Below are positions 40,995 to 49,932 of a stretch of DNA of 64,000 bases, piece by piece (within the stretch, counting starts at the first letter, position 1; the number at the start of each line of letters is the position of its first letter). The position numbers and the translations under genes were made by a program. The DNA lies in contig NZ_CP114013.1 in the NCBI RefSeq assembly GCF_028416635.1, positions 682,001-746,000 on the forward strand, written 5' to 3'. Below the pieces are notes generated by a model. It saw only the letters and a list, made by a program, of their open reading frames with translations, made no database searches and was not told the origin of the DNA. This stretch comes from Baekduia alba. Lineage in GTDB: Bacteria > Actinomycetota > Thermoleophilia > Solirubrobacterales > Solirubrobacteraceae.

Positions 40995-41736
40995 CGCCGA
41001 CCTCGACCTGGATGCGCGCCAGGCGCTCGGGCGTGATCTCGAGGAACGCGTCGACCACCTCGGGGTCGAACTGCGTGCCGGAGCACTCCCGGATCATGGC
41101 GCGCGCCTCGACGATCTCCGACGGCGCCCGATACGGGCGCACCGTCGTCAGGGCGTCGAGGACGTCGGCCACCGCGAACACGCGCGCGCTCAGCGGGATC
41201 AGCTCGCCCGCCAGGCCGTCCGGGTACCCGGCGCCGTCCCAGCGCTCGTGGTGGTGGCGGACGACGAGCTTTGCCTCGCCGAGGAATTCGATCTCGCGCA
41301 GGATCTCCCACCCGACGAGCGGATGGCGCTCCATCAGCGTGCGCTCCTCGGGCGTCAGCGGCTCCGGCTTCCAGAGGATCGAGTCCGGGACCGCGACCTT
41401 GCCGACGTCGTGCAGCAGGAACCCGAACTCGACCTCGGGGTCCTCGCTGAACGGCGCGTCGAGCACCTTCGCGATCTCCATGCCGTAGGCGGCGACCCGC
41501 TCGGCGTGCTTGCCGGTGTAGGCGTCGCGCGCCTCGACGGCGTTGCACAGCGCCCGCACCGTGGCCATGTAGGACCGGCGCAGCTCGTGGCGGCGCTCGC
41601 GCTCGCGCTTGAACGTCTCGCGCAGATCGGCCGCGTAGCGCTCGAGCTGCTGCTCCTTCTCGGCCGCCGATCGCTCGACCGTCGCCAGCCGTTCTTGCAG
41701 CACCGAGACGTCGGTGGTGGTCCCCTTGCCAGGCAT
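40987..41736 (-). CDS. HD-GYP domain phosphodiesterase
   Basis: 249 residues. N-terminal coiled coil (about 10-55) then an HD-GYP domain: metal motif HDVGK at 109-113 and the diagnostic HHHERWDGAGYPDGL at 161-175. This variant is expected to hydrolyse c-di-GMP (or a related cyclic dinucleotide). No sensor of its own; the coiled coil probably joins it to the kinase or receiver of the same operon. Starts 15 nt after the kinase gene. Confidence 0.93.
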   Translation of the reverse strand: MPGKGTTTDVSVLQERLATVERSAAEKEQQLERYAADLRETFKRERERRHELRRSYMATVRALCNAVEARDAYTGKHAERVAAYGMEIAKVLDAPFSEDPEVEFGFLLHDVGKVAVPDSILWKPEPLTPEERTLMERHPLVGWEILREIEFLGEAKLVVRHHHERWDGAGYPDGLAGELIPLSARVFAVADVLDALTTVRPYRAPSEIVEARAMIRECSGTQFDPEVVDAFLEITPERLARIQVEVGDA

Positions 41737-41751
41737 CGCTCGCCGCCGAGC

Positions 41752-44196
41752 CTACAAGTCCGCAGCGGCCGTCGGCTGCAACAGCGCCAAGACGGCCGCT
41801 CCGGCCTCCTCGACCGGGATCGGCTCGGCGTCCAGCCGGGCCAGCCCGGGAACGCCGTCGCCGTCGGCCGAGACCACGACGACCGAGCGCCGCAGGCGCC
41901 GCCCGCGCAGGTCCAGGCCGGCGATGGCGGCCTCGACGTCGGGTAGGCCGGCGTCGACCAGCGCGACCTCGAAGCGCCGTGACGCGCAGAGCCTCGCGGC
42001 CTCCAGCGGCGTGGACGCCCATTCGTGCTCGATCGCCAGCTCGTCGAGCGTGCGGCGCAGGTTGGACCGCACGTCCGGCCGGCCGACGGCCAGGACGCGC
42101 ACGCGGCCGGCCATGACCGCGGAGCCGAGCGCGTCGGCCAGCTCCTCGGCGTCGATCGGCTTGCTGATGACCCACTCGCCCGACAGCGCCTCGCGGCCGG
42201 AGAAGACCGAGACGACGACGACCGGCAGCTCGGCCAGGCGCGGGTCGGCGCGCAGCTCGCGCAGCACCTCGAAGCCGGAGACGCCCGGCATCAGGACGTC
42301 GAGCGTCATCGCGTCGAAGTCCTCGGCGCGCAGGCGCTCCAGCGCGGTCGCGCCGTCGTGGACGATCTCGCACTCCACGCCGAACGGCTCCAGGCGCTCG
42401 GCGATCAGCCGCGCGGTCTCGGGCTCGTCGTCCATCACCAGGACGCGGCGGCCGCGCAGCGCGTCGCTGGGCCGCGTGACCACGCCGGGCTGCGGGGCCG
42501 CGGGCAAGGTGATGGCGAACGTCGTGCCCTCGCCGGGCGTTGAGGCGACGTCGATCGTGCCGCCGTGCAGGTCGACCAAGGACTTCACGATCGACAGCCC
42601 GAGCCCGGTGCCGGGCGTGCCCGTCGAGCCCGCCCCGCGCGAGAAGCGCTCGAAGACGTGCTCCAGCTCGGCCGGCGTCATGCCGCGGCCGGTGTCGGCG
42701 ACCTCGATCCGGACACCGCTCGCCCCGTGCGCTCCGGCGCGCAGCGTGAGCGTCCCGCCGTCGTCGGTGTAGAGGTGGGCGTTGGTGACCAGGTTGGTCA
42801 ACATCTGGCGCAGGCGCGTGGCGTCGGCCAGGACGCGCGGCGTGTCGGCCGCGACGTCGACGTTGACGTCCTGGTCCTTGGTCGTGATGCGGCCGCGCAG
42901 GAGCGTGACGACGTCGTCGAGCACCTCGCCGACGTCGACCGGCCGGCGATGGACCTCGACGCGCCCGGCCTCCAGCCGCGCGACGTCGAGCAGGTCGTTG
43001 ACGAGGTCGACCAGGCGGTTGGTGGAGACCAGGACGATGTCCAGGAACTCGCGCTGGCGGTCGTCCAGGCTGTCGCCCGCGCGCAGCAGCTCGACGAAGC
43101 CCTTGATGGAGGTCAGCGGCGAGCGCAGCTCGTGCGAGGCGGTCGCGACGAACTCGCTCTTCAGGCGCTCCAGCCGCGCGCGCTCGGTCGCGTCGCGCAG
43201 CGTCCAGACCACGCCGCCGCCGTCGCCGTGCTCCTCCAGGCGCGCGGCGGTGACCGCGAGCGTGCGACCCTCGTGCTCGAGCAGGATCTCGACGCCGACC
43301 GCCTCGTCGACCGTCGGCAGCACGACGCCGCCGCGCTCGGGCGGATGGCCGACCTCGAGCTCGGGCGCGAGGCGCAGCGCGCGCGGGTTCGCGGACGCGA
43401 CGAGGCCTTCGTCGTCGACGATCAGCAGGCCGTCGCCGAGCGAGCGGACCGTGACGGCGAGGCGCCGGCGCTCCGCCTCCAGACGCTCGTTGGCCTCCTC
43501 GAGGTCGGTCGCCATCGCGTTGAACGACGTGCCGAGCTGGCGCAGCTCGTCCGGGCCGGTCTGGTCGTTGACGCGCGCGCTGAGGTCGCCGCCCGCGAGC
43601 TTCGCGCTCGCGTCGACCAGCGACTCCAGCGGCCGGCGGACGCCGGCGAGCAGCAGCGCGACGAGCGCGATCGCCCCCGCCAGCGCGAGGCCACCGGCCG
43701 CGGTGATCGACGCCAGCGCCTGGCGCGAGTCGTCGCGCGCGGCGTCGTCGGCCTTGGCCAGGCGCACGTCCTGGCGCCGGGAGAGCGCGTTGATCGGCGC
43801 GCGCGCGGCCAGGGCGGCGCCGGCCGGGGCGTCGGGCTGCCGCAGGCGCGCCTGCGCGGCGCCGGCGGCGTCGACGAGCTTGAGCGACTCCTCGTCGTCG
43901 GCGGCGCGCCGGCGCGTGTCGGCCAGCGCCTGGGTGTAGGCGGCCTTCGCGCGCGCCTCGGCGTTGGCGTCGACGTCGCCGCCGCCCCCGGCGCGCAGCG
44001 TGGCCTCCTCGACGACGGACGCCGCGAGCAGCTTCCCGGACGACGCCTTGACCTCGAACGCGCGGGCGAGCTGGTCTTCGTAGTGCTGGCGGGAGGAGTA
44101 CAGCGCGCCCACGCCGAAACCCGCGATCGCCGTGAGAGCGATCGTCAACCCCAAGAGCGCCAGTTGGACCGAGCGCGCGATGGAAAGCCGGCGCAC
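41752..44196 (-). CDS. Hybrid sensor histidine kinase (CHASE-like/HAMP/PAS/HisKA/HATPase/REC/REC)
   Basis: 814 residues. Two membrane helices (about 11-33 and 166-187) frame an Ala-rich outside sensor. HAMP follows (190-240), a PAS-like domain (about 245-340), HisKA with H355 in FVATASHELRSPLTSIKGF, and an ATPase with N box NLVTNAHLY and GLGLSIVKSLV. Then a receiver (MTLDVLMPG) and a second, degenerate receiver (VALVDAGLPD without a clear switch lysine). Start GTG at 44196 follows a TACCGT box by 7 nt. First gene of the kinase - HD-GYP - receiver operon. Confidence 0.92.
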   Translation of the reverse strand: MRRLSIARSVQLALLGLTIALTAIAGFGVGALYSSRQHYEDQLARAFEVKASSGKLLAASVVEEATLRAGGGGDVDANAEARAKAAYTQALADTRRRAADDEESLKLVDAAGAAQARLRQPDAPAGAALAARAPINALSRRQDVRLAKADDAARDDSRQALASITAAGGLALAGAIALVALLLAGVRRPLESLVDASAKLAGGDLSARVNDQTGPDELRQLGTSFNAMATDLEEANERLEAERRRLAVTVRSLGDGLLIVDDEGLVASANPRALRLAPELEVGHPPERGGVVLPTVDEAVGVEILLEHEGRTLAVTAARLEEHGDGGGVVWTLRDATERARLERLKSEFVATASHELRSPLTSIKGFVELLRAGDSLDDRQREFLDIVLVSTNRLVDLVNDLLDVARLEAGRVEVHRRPVDVGEVLDDVVTLLRGRITTKDQDVNVDVAADTPRVLADATRLRQMLTNLVTNAHLYTDDGGTLTLRAGAHGASGVRIEVADTGRGMTPAELEHVFERFSRGAGSTGTPGTGLGLSIVKSLVDLHGGTIDVASTPGEGTTFAITLPAAPQPGVVTRPSDALRGRRVLVMDDEPETARLIAERLEPFGVECEIVHDGATALERLRAEDFDAMTLDVLMPGVSGFEVLRELRADPRLAELPVVVVSVFSGREALSGEWVISKPIDAEELADALGSAVMAGRVRVLAVGRPDVRSNLRRTLDELAIEHEWASTPLEAARLCASRRFEVALVDAGLPDVEAAIAGLDLRGRRLRRSVVVVSADGDGVPGLARLDAEPIPVEEAGAAVLALLQPTAAADL

Positions 44197-44203
44197 GCGC
44201 GTG

Positions 44204-44209
44204 ACGGTA
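44204..44209 (-). promoter_or_regulatory. TACCGT -10 box of the kinase operon
   Basis: On the minus strand TACCGT ends 7 nt before the GTG at 44196, with no Shine-Dalgarno sequence between. Confidence 0.42.
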
Positions 44210-44224
44210 CCGGGCCGGGGAGAC

Positions 44225-44572
44225 GTGCGCGCACGGTTTTGGCGTGTATCGCTGCCGGTGGTGCTCGTCGGCGTCGCCGTGGCGGCGGTCGCGACGACCG
44301 GCGACGGCGGTGTCGGGCGCGCGCACTACCTGCGTCAGCTGGTGTTCGGCCCGGCCGGGCCGGGCGTCGCGCACCCCGCGCCGGCGACCCGCGCGCGGGG
44401 CCTGGCGCTCGGCGCCGTCGCGGTCCCGGCGATCCCGGCGACGCCGGCCGGGGGCTTCACGGCGCGCGCCCTGCCAGGATCCGGCGTGCATGGCCATCGC
44501 CCTCGCTCTCGCCGCCGCGGCGTCCTGGGGTCTGTCGGACTTCCTCGCCGGGCTCGCCAGCCGCAGGGTTAG
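44225..44572 (+). CDS. Doubtful 115-aa membrane-anchored protein, C-terminus overlapping the DMT gene
   Basis: From the GTG at 44225 the frame shows strong coding-type codon use up to 44490, with a membrane helix (VSLPVVLVGVAVAAVATTG, residues 8-26). It then has VGRAHYLRQLVFGPAGPG and an Ala/Pro-rich stretch. The last 27 codons lie inside the DMT transporter gene in another frame and look non-coding. Either a real small gene with a long overlap or one that lost its original end. Function unknown. Confidence 0.35.
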   Translation: MRARFWRVSLPVVLVGVAVAAVATTGDGGVGRAHYLRQLVFGPAGPGVAHPAPATRARGLALGAVAVPAIPATPAGGFTARALPGSGVHGHRPRSRRRGVLGSVGLPRRARQPQG

Positions 44573-45329
44573 CGTCCCGGTCGTCCTGCTGCTCGTCGAG
44601 GGCGGCGGGCTGGTGGTCATCGTCGCGATCACGCTGCTCTCGGGCGCCGCGTTCTTCGACAGCTCGCGGGACTTCTGGTCGGCGATCGCCGGCGGGTTGA
44701 GCGGCGTCCTCGGCCTCGGCTGCTTCTACCGCGCGCTGGCGATCGGGACGATGAGCGTGGTCGCCCCGATCTCCTCGGCGGGCGTGGCGCTGCCGGTCGT
44801 GGTCGGGATCGCCACCGGCAACCGGCCGTCGGCGCTCACGGCCGTCGGGCTCGCGGCGATCGTCGCCGGCGTGGTGCTCGCCTCGCGCGAGGAGCACGCG
44901 GACGCCGCGTCGGCGGAGGCGGGGCGGACGGCGCTGCTGCTCGCGCTGCTGAGCGCCGTCGGCTTCGGCGGGTTCTTCGCGCTGACCGACGCGCCGTCGG
45001 ACGCGTCGGTGCCGTGGACGCTGGTGTGCGCGCGCTCGGCGGCGCTGCCGTTCGTCGCGGCCGTCATCGCCTACAACAGGCCGGCGTGGCCGGCGCGGCG
45101 CCTCGGCCTCGGGATCGCCGCGGTCGGCTGCATCGACCTGGCCGCGACCGCGCTGATCGCCATCGCCAACACCAAGGGCGACCTCAGCGTCGTCTCGGTG
45201 CTCGGCGGGATGTACCCGGTCGCGACCGTGCTGCTGGCCGCGGTGGTGCTGCACGAGCGGGTGCGCGCGCCGCAGGTCGTCGGGATCGTGCTGGCGCTCG
45301 GCGGCGTGGCGCTGGTGGCGGCGGGATGA
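44490..45329 (+). CDS. DMT-superfamily permease (EamA family)
   Basis: 279 residues with ten hydrophobic segments in two repeated halves; each half has the EamA pattern (AAASWGLSDFLAGLASRRV; AVGFGGFFALTDAPS). Typical conserved ends of halves: IGTMSVVAPISSAGVALPVVVG and GDLSVVSVLGGMYPVATVLLAAVVLHE. Exporter or importer of small metabolites; substrate unknown. ATG at 44490 is the family N-terminus. Its stop overlaps the next start (ATGA). Confidence 0.88.
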   Translation: MAIALALAAAASWGLSDFLAGLASRRVSVPVVLLLVEGGGLVVIVAITLLSGAAFFDSSRDFWSAIAGGLSGVLGLGCFYRALAIGTMSVVAPISSAGVALPVVVGIATGNRPSALTAVGLAAIVAGVVLASREEHADAASAEAGRTALLLALLSAVGFGGFFALTDAPSDASVPWTLVCARSAALPFVAAVIAYNRPAWPARRLGLGIAAVGCIDLAATALIAIANTKGDLSVVSVLGGMYPVATVLLAAVVLHERVRAPQVVGIVLALGGVALVAAG

Positions 45330-46234
45330 GCGCGATGGTCGCGAGCGCGTCGTTCACGTTCGCGCCGCTGCAGCTGGCGCCGGCGGCGATCAGCGCGGGG
45401 CTGTACGCCAAGCGGGTGCGGACGCTGCGCGGGACGCCGCGGGCGGTGCCCGGGTGGCGCCAGGCGTCCTTCTACGCCGGCGTCGCGCTGATCGTGGCCG
45501 TGCTCGTCTCGCCGCTGTCGACGCTGAGCGACGAGCTGTTCTGGGTGCACATGGTCGAGCACCTGATCATCTCCGACGCGGGCGCGTTGTTGGTGGTGTT
45601 GGGCCTGACCGCGCCGGTCATCGCGCCGCTGTTGCGCATCAAGCTGTTCGACCGGCTGCGCGTCCTGGCCCATCCGCTCGTCGCGCTGCCGCTCTGGGCG
45701 ATCGACCTGTACGCCTGGCACGTCCCGGCGCTGCACGAGGCCGCGCTGCGCCACGACGGCATCCACGCGCTGGAGCACCTGTGCTTCATCTTCTTCAGCG
45801 CGAACATGTGGATGTGCCTGCTCGGGCCGCTGCCCCAGCCGGCGTGGTTCGGGACGGCGTGGAAGGCCGGGTACATCGTCGGCGTCCGGCTGTTCGGCGC
45901 GATCCTCGCCAACACGCTGCTGTTCGGCAGCACCTTCTACACGGCTTACGCGCCCGGCGAGGCGGCGCACGGCATCACGGCCAAGTCTGACCAGGCGATC
46001 GCCGGCGGGATCATGGACATCGAGGCGCCGCTGCTCACGGTCTGCCTGTTCTGCTGGCTGTTCCTGCGCGCGGCGCGCGAGAGCGACGAGCGCCAGGAGC
46101 TGCTCGACTACGCGTCGGCCCAGGGCGTCGCGCTGACGCCCGAGCGCGCGGCGCGCGCGGTCTCAGCGGGACGGGGCGGCGAGCTCCGCGCCCGGATCGA
46201 CCGGGACCGCGGCCGCGGCCGCGACCGCGACTGA
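45326..46234 (+). CDS. ctaG: Cytochrome c oxidase assembly factor CtaG (caa3 type)
   Basis: 302 residues, about seven membrane helices. CtaG family features: HMVEHLIISDAGALLVVLGL, LDRLRVLAHPLVALPLWAIDLYAWHVP, HALEHLCFIFFSANMWM (seen in parts), with metal-binding histidines, and MDIEAPLLTVCLFCWLFLRA. Helps insert copper into the oxidase CuB site. Translationally coupled to the DMT permease. C-terminus is an Arg/Asp-rich cytosolic tail. Oxidase subunit genes are not in the window. Confidence 0.88.
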   Translation: MSAMVASASFTFAPLQLAPAAISAGLYAKRVRTLRGTPRAVPGWRQASFYAGVALIVAVLVSPLSTLSDELFWVHMVEHLIISDAGALLVVLGLTAPVIAPLLRIKLFDRLRVLAHPLVALPLWAIDLYAWHVPALHEAALRHDGIHALEHLCFIFFSANMWMCLLGPLPQPAWFGTAWKAGYIVGVRLFGAILANTLLFGSTFYTAYAPGEAAHGITAKSDQAIAGGIMDIEAPLLTVCLFCWLFLRAARESDERQELLDYASAQGVALTPERAARAVSAGRGGELRARIDRDRGRGRDRD

Positions 46235-46374
46235 CGGCGCCATGGTCGAAGCGCGCGTCGGCGCGCGGCGCCATCGCGGTGTCCAAGAGCGACAGCGTGA
46301 TGACCCCGTCCCCTCTCCACCCCCACGCGAGATCGGCGGTCGACACGCCCACTCAAGGGCGGTCGCCGCCCTGC

Positions 46375-47052
46375 TCACCGCAGCGGGACGCCCAAGTGCA
46401 CCTGAAGGCGGCCGATCGTCGCCTCCGGGTCGTGGTGCAGGACGGTCGCCATGCCCAGCGCCGCGGCCGGCTCGAGGTTGAACGGGAGGTCGTCGACCAT
46501 CACGCAGGCCTCCGGCGCCAGGCCGAGGCGCTCGGCGCCGAGCCGGTACATGCGCGTGTCCGGCTTGCGGAAGCCCTCGTGGCCGGAGACGACGGTCGCG
46601 TCGAAGAGCTCGGCGACCAGCTCGGCCGGGTAGCGCAGCTCGCCCCAGGAGTTGGAGACCATCGCGACGCGGACGTCCGCCGCGCGCGCGTGCCTGACCA
46701 TGTCCACCATGGCGGGCTCGACGGTCGCGCCGGCCATCATGCGGTCGATCAGGCCGTCGGCGCGCTCGTGCGGCAGTCCGAGCGCCTTGGCGAGGTGGCT
46801 GGCGAACAGGTCGTCGTTCATCCGGCCCTCCTCGAAGGCGATCAGCGCGTCACGCGTCTCCTCGTCGTGGCGGAACGCCTCGCGCAGCAGGTCGGGCGCC
46901 ACGCCCTCGGTCGCGCAGAACGCGCCGAACGCCGCGAACAGGTTGGTGGTCATGACCCCGCCCCAGTCGAGGAGCAGGCCCTGGTGGGCGGCTGCGCCGC
47001 CGTGGCCGCTCCTCGACTCGTCGAGGAGCAGGCCGGTGTGGTCACTCGCCAC
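46375..47052 (-). CDS. HAD-superfamily hydrolase (subfamily IA), last gene of an ACAD10-like operon
   Basis: 225 residues. HAD motifs: I LLLDWGGVMT, II VAMVSNS, III/IV GFRKPDTRMY and VMVDDLPFN. Of the epoxide-hydrolase-N-terminal-like branch, the same HAD type that forms the N-terminus of human ACAD10. The only possible start is a GTG at 47052, overlapping the APH gene by 11 bp; it adds 25 residues in which LLLDESRSG repeats the LLLDWGG motif. Phosphatase role likely; substrate perhaps the phosphorylated hydroxyacid intermediate. Confidence 0.87.
   Translation of the reverse strand: MASDHTGLLLDESRSGHGGAAAHQGLLLDWGGVMTTNLFAAFGAFCATEGVAPDLLREAFRHDEETRDALIAFEEGRMNDDLFASHLAKALGLPHERADGLIDRMMAGATVEPAMVDMVRHARAADVRVAMVSNSWGELRYPAELVAELFDATVVSGHEGFRKPDTRMYRLGAERLGLAPEACVMVDDLPFNLEPAAALGMATVLHHDPEATIGRLQVHLGVPLR
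47008..47029. repeat. 10-bp inverted repeat and 15-bp direct repeat in the HAD gene start
   Basis: GCTCCTCGAC / GTCGAGGAGC with a 2-base centre (47008-47029) is a perfect inverted repeat. A 15-base segment, GTCGAGGAGCAGGCC, occurs twice (46966-46980 and 47020-47034), 54 bp apart, exactly 18 codons. It looks like a local in-frame duplication that extended the N-terminus. Confidence 0.7.
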
Positions 47053-48121
47053 GGGTGAGCGCCTCCGCCCGCTCGGCCAGGCCGACGACGCCGTCGCCGA
47101 AGGACTTCAGGTACGGGTCGTCGCTCATGCCGGCCGACGCGCGCTTGAAGTTGCCCTCCATGAACACGATCGACTTCCACAGCGCCAGCGTCCGGTACCA
47201 GCGGATGTCTGACATCGAGCGCCCGGACCGCTCTTCGTAGCGCGCGACGAGCTCGGCGCGCGTCGGCCAGCCCTCCCCGCGCGTGACCTTGGACAGCTCG
47301 AACTTGCCGAGCGACGGGTCGTCGCGCTCGACGTAGAGCGTGCAGAAGTACCCCAGGTCGGCGAGCGGGTCGCCGATCGTCGACATCTCCCAGTCGAGGA
47401 TCGCGGCGATGCGCGCCGGCGCGGCCGGCTCCAGCAGCACGTTGCCGAGGCGGTAGTCGCCGTGGACGACGGTCGCGGGCGGCGACGTCGGGAGGTTCTG
47501 CTTCAGCCACGCGCCGACGACCTCGACGGCCGGGATCTCGCGCGTCTTGTTGTGGTCCCAGAGCCCGAGGAAGCGGCGCAGCTGGCGCTCGAGGTAGCCG
47601 TCGGGCTTGCCGAAGCCCTCCAGCCCGGCCGCGCGCCAGTCGACGCCGTGCACCTCGACCATCGCGTCGATCAGGTCGTGCGCCGTGCGCCGCCGCTCCT
47701 CGGGCGTGTCGAGCACGGCCGGCATCGCGGTCGTGACGACGAAGCCCTCGACCAGCTCCATCACGTAGAACGGCGCGCCGATCACCGACGCGTCGTCGTT
47801 GACGGCCAGGACCCTCGGGACGCGCGCGCGGCCCTCGAGCCCGCGCAGGACGCGCGCCTCGCGCAGCATGTCGTTGGCCGACGGCGGGATCGGCGGCCGC
47901 GGCGGGCGGCGCAGCACGAAGCGCGCGCCGCCGCGCTCGAACAGGTACGTGGCGTTGGAGTGGCCGTCGCCGATCGGGCTGATCGTCGGCTCGCCGGCGC
48001 CGAGCCCGTGCTCGTCCAAGAACGACAACAACGGCTCGATCACGAGCAGCGGCGGGCGGTCGTTGCCCTCGCCCTCGGCGTGGGTGCGGACGACGTCGTC
48101 GGGTGCGATCTCGTGGGGCAT
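47042..48121 (-). CDS. APH-like phosphotransferase (ACAD10/11 N-domain type, LvaA-like)
   Basis: 359 residues. Aminoglycoside-phosphotransferase fold: ISPIGDGHSNATYLF, FVLRRPPR (ATP lysine equivalent region), catalytic VVHGDYRLGNVLL and metal-binding AILDWEMSTIGDPLADLGY. Homologues fused or next to acyl-CoA dehydrogenases phosphorylate the hydroxyl of 4-hydroxyacyl-CoA (LvaA in Pseudomonas, ACAD10/11 in animals). The ATG at 48121 directly abuts the ACAD stop. Hydroxyacid kinase activity is inferred from context. Confidence 0.9.
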   Translation of the reverse strand: MPHEIAPDDVVRTHAEGEGNDRPPLLVIEPLLSFLDEHGLGAGEPTISPIGDGHSNATYLFERGGARFVLRRPPRPPIPPSANDMLREARVLRGLEGRARVPRVLAVNDDASVIGAPFYVMELVEGFVVTTAMPAVLDTPEERRRTAHDLIDAMVEVHGVDWRAAGLEGFGKPDGYLERQLRRFLGLWDHNKTREIPAVEVVGAWLKQNLPTSPPATVVHGDYRLGNVLLEPAAPARIAAILDWEMSTIGDPLADLGYFCTLYVERDDPSLGKFELSKVTRGEGWPTRAELVARYEERSGRSMSDIRWYRTLALWKSIVFMEGNFKRASAGMSDDPYLKSFGDGVVGLAERAEALTRGE

Positions 48122-49351
48122 CTACGCGAGGTCTCCGGTCGCGGCCTTCGTGGACTCGCCGGACATCGCCAGCTTGAGCAGCTCGCGGGCGATCGTCATG
48201 CGGTGCACCTCCGAGGCGCCGTCGTAGATGCGCGCCGCGCGCGCGTCCTGGTAAATGCGGCCGACCGGCAGGTCGAGCGCGATGCCGGCGGCGCCGTGGA
48301 TCTGCACGGCGCGGTCGGCGATGCGGCCGAAGGCCTCCGACACGAAGGTCTTGGTCATCGCGACCTCCTGGCGGTGGGGGAGGCCGTGCTCCAGCTTCCA
48401 GGCCGTGTGCAGGACCATCAGCCGCGAGGCGTAGAGGTCCATCGCGCTGTCGGCGATCATCGCCTGGAGCATCTGGTGGCGCGCGAGCTCCTTGCCGAAC
48501 GCCCTGCGCTCCAGCAGCCGCGCCGTCGCCAGGTCCAGCGCGCGCTGCGACATCCCGATCCAGCGCATCGCGTGGGCGAGGCGGCCGCCGGCCAGGCGCT
48601 TCTGGGCGATGACGAAGCCCTCGCCCTCGGCGCCGAGCAGGTTGCTCGCCGGGACGCGCACGTCGGTCAGCGTGATGATCGGATGGCCGCCGGGCGAGTG
48701 GCTGCCCATCCACTCCGGGTCGCGCTCGACGGCCCAGCCGGGCGTGTCGGTCGGGACGAGGATGAGGCTGTAGTTGCGATGGCCGCGCGCCTCGTCGTCG
48801 CCCGTCTTGGCCACCACGATGCTGAACGCCGCGCCGATCGCCCCGGTGATGCACCACTTGCGGCCGTTGATGACGTACCCGGTCCCGTCGTCGGACCGGG
48901 CGGCCGTCGTCTCCAGGTTCGTGGGGTCGCTGGAGGCGACGTCCGGCTCGGTCATCGCGAAGCACGAGCGGATCGCGCCGTCGGCCAGCGGGCGCAGCCA
49001 GCGGTCCTTCTGCTCCTCGCTGCCCGCGATGAGCAGGGTGTGCATGTTGCCCTCGTCGGGCGCCATGCAGTTCATGCCCAGCGCGCCGAGCGGCGCGGTG
49101 CCCAGCTCCTGCGAGATCAGGGCCATGCCCAGCGCGCCGATGCCCACTCCGCCGTACTCCTCGGGCAGGTGCGGGGTGAAGATCCCGCGCTCGCGCGCCC
49201 GGTCGCGCAGCCGCTCGACGACCGCCCACGAGCCCAGCACGTCGTCGGGGTCGGCGATCTCGGACTCGGCCGGGATGACGTCCTCCGAGATGTAGGCCTT
49301 GATCCGGCCCAGGAGCTCGGTGAGCTCCGGCGGCACGGTGAAGTCGATCAC
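48122..49351 (-). CDS. Acyl-CoA dehydrogenase (ACAD10/11 / LvaC type)
   Basis: 409 residues from a GTG overlapping the TetR stop (GTGA). ACAD features: FTPHLPEEYGGVGIGALG, CFAMTEPDVASSDPTNLETTA (FAD/substrate loop), WCITGAIGAAFSIVVAKT, RRAFGKELARHQMLQ, VQIHGAAGIALDLPVGRIYQDARAARIYDG (seen in parts), ASEVHRMTIARELL. The DGASEVHR end is that of the ACAD10/11 branch. In that branch the enzyme works on 4-phosphoacyl-CoA, with loss of phosphate, rather than simple dehydrogenation. FAD-dependent, cytosolic. Confidence 0.93.
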   Translation of the reverse strand: MIDFTVPPELTELLGRIKAYISEDVIPAESEIADPDDVLGSWAVVERLRDRARERGIFTPHLPEEYGGVGIGALGMALISQELGTAPLGALGMNCMAPDEGNMHTLLIAGSEEQKDRWLRPLADGAIRSCFAMTEPDVASSDPTNLETTAARSDDGTGYVINGRKWCITGAIGAAFSIVVAKTGDDEARGHRNYSLILVPTDTPGWAVERDPEWMGSHSPGGHPIITLTDVRVPASNLLGAEGEGFVIAQKRLAGGRLAHAMRWIGMSQRALDLATARLLERRAFGKELARHQMLQAMIADSAMDLYASRLMVLHTAWKLEHGLPHRQEVAMTKTFVSEAFGRIADRAVQIHGAAGIALDLPVGRIYQDARAARIYDGASEVHRMTIARELLKLAMSGESTKAATGDLA

Positions 49352-49932
49352 AACAGGTCCTCCAACAGGGATCGGAACTTGGCGACCCACCGGCGCTGCT
49401 GCGCCGGCGGCTCGAGCTGCTGGGTCAGGAAGCCGGCCAACGCGGCGTTGACGGTGAGCCCGACGGCCTCGGCGTCGAGCGTCGCGTCGATCGAGCCGTC
49501 GCGCTGACCCTGGCGCACGAGGTCGATCATGAACTCGCGCTGGTTGCCCTGCATGCGCCGGGCGATGTCGGCGAGCGCCGGGCGGTCGGCCGCGGCGGCG
49601 ACGTGCAGCGAGCCGAGCACGCGGTAGAACGGCGTGCCGGACGCGTAGAGCCGCGCGCTGGCGTCGACCAGCGCGAGCAGCCGCGCGCGCCCGTCGCCGG
49701 CGGCCGACGCCGCCACGACGCGCTCGGCGTGGCGGCGGATCGCCTCCTTGTAGACGGCCTCCACCAGCCCCTCCTTGGAGCCGAAGTGGTGGTACAGCGC
49801 GCCCTTGGTCACGCCCACGTCGGCGGCCACGGCGTCGAACGAGGCGCCCAGCCCGTCGGCCGCGAAGCGCTCGATCGCGGCGTCGATGAGGCGGGTGCGC
49901 GTGACCTGCGCGGCTGCGGCCCGACTTGCCAT
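49348..49932 (-). CDS. TetR-family regulator of the acyl-CoA dehydrogenase operon
   Basis: 194 residues from the ATG at 49932, chosen because it begins MASRAAAAQVTRTRLI, places a -10 box 9 nt upstream and lies on a palindromic operator. HTH: LGASFDAVAADVGVTKGALYHHFGSKEGL. C-terminal ligand pocket is helical (FYRVLGSLHVAAAADRPAL). First gene of the operon TetR - ACAD - APH - HAD, all overlapping or abutting, so it probably represses itself and the enzymes and is released by an acyl-CoA. Confidence 0.93.
   Translation of the reverse strand: MASRAAAAQVTRTRLIDAAIERFAADGLGASFDAVAADVGVTKGALYHHFGSKEGLVEAVYKEAIRRHAERVVAASAAGDGRARLLALVDASARLYASGTPFYRVLGSLHVAAAADRPALADIARRMQGNQREFMIDLVRQGQRDGSIDATLDAEAVGLTVNAALAGFLTQQLEPPAQQRRWVAKFRSLLEDLL

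Noticed and set aside
46235-46374. Short frames on both strands between ctaG and the HAD gene
   Set aside because: They overlap each other in all phases, lack starts with ribosome sites or -10 boxes, and give Arg/Pro-rich sequence without pattern. The gap holds only a CGGCGCCAT direct repeat.
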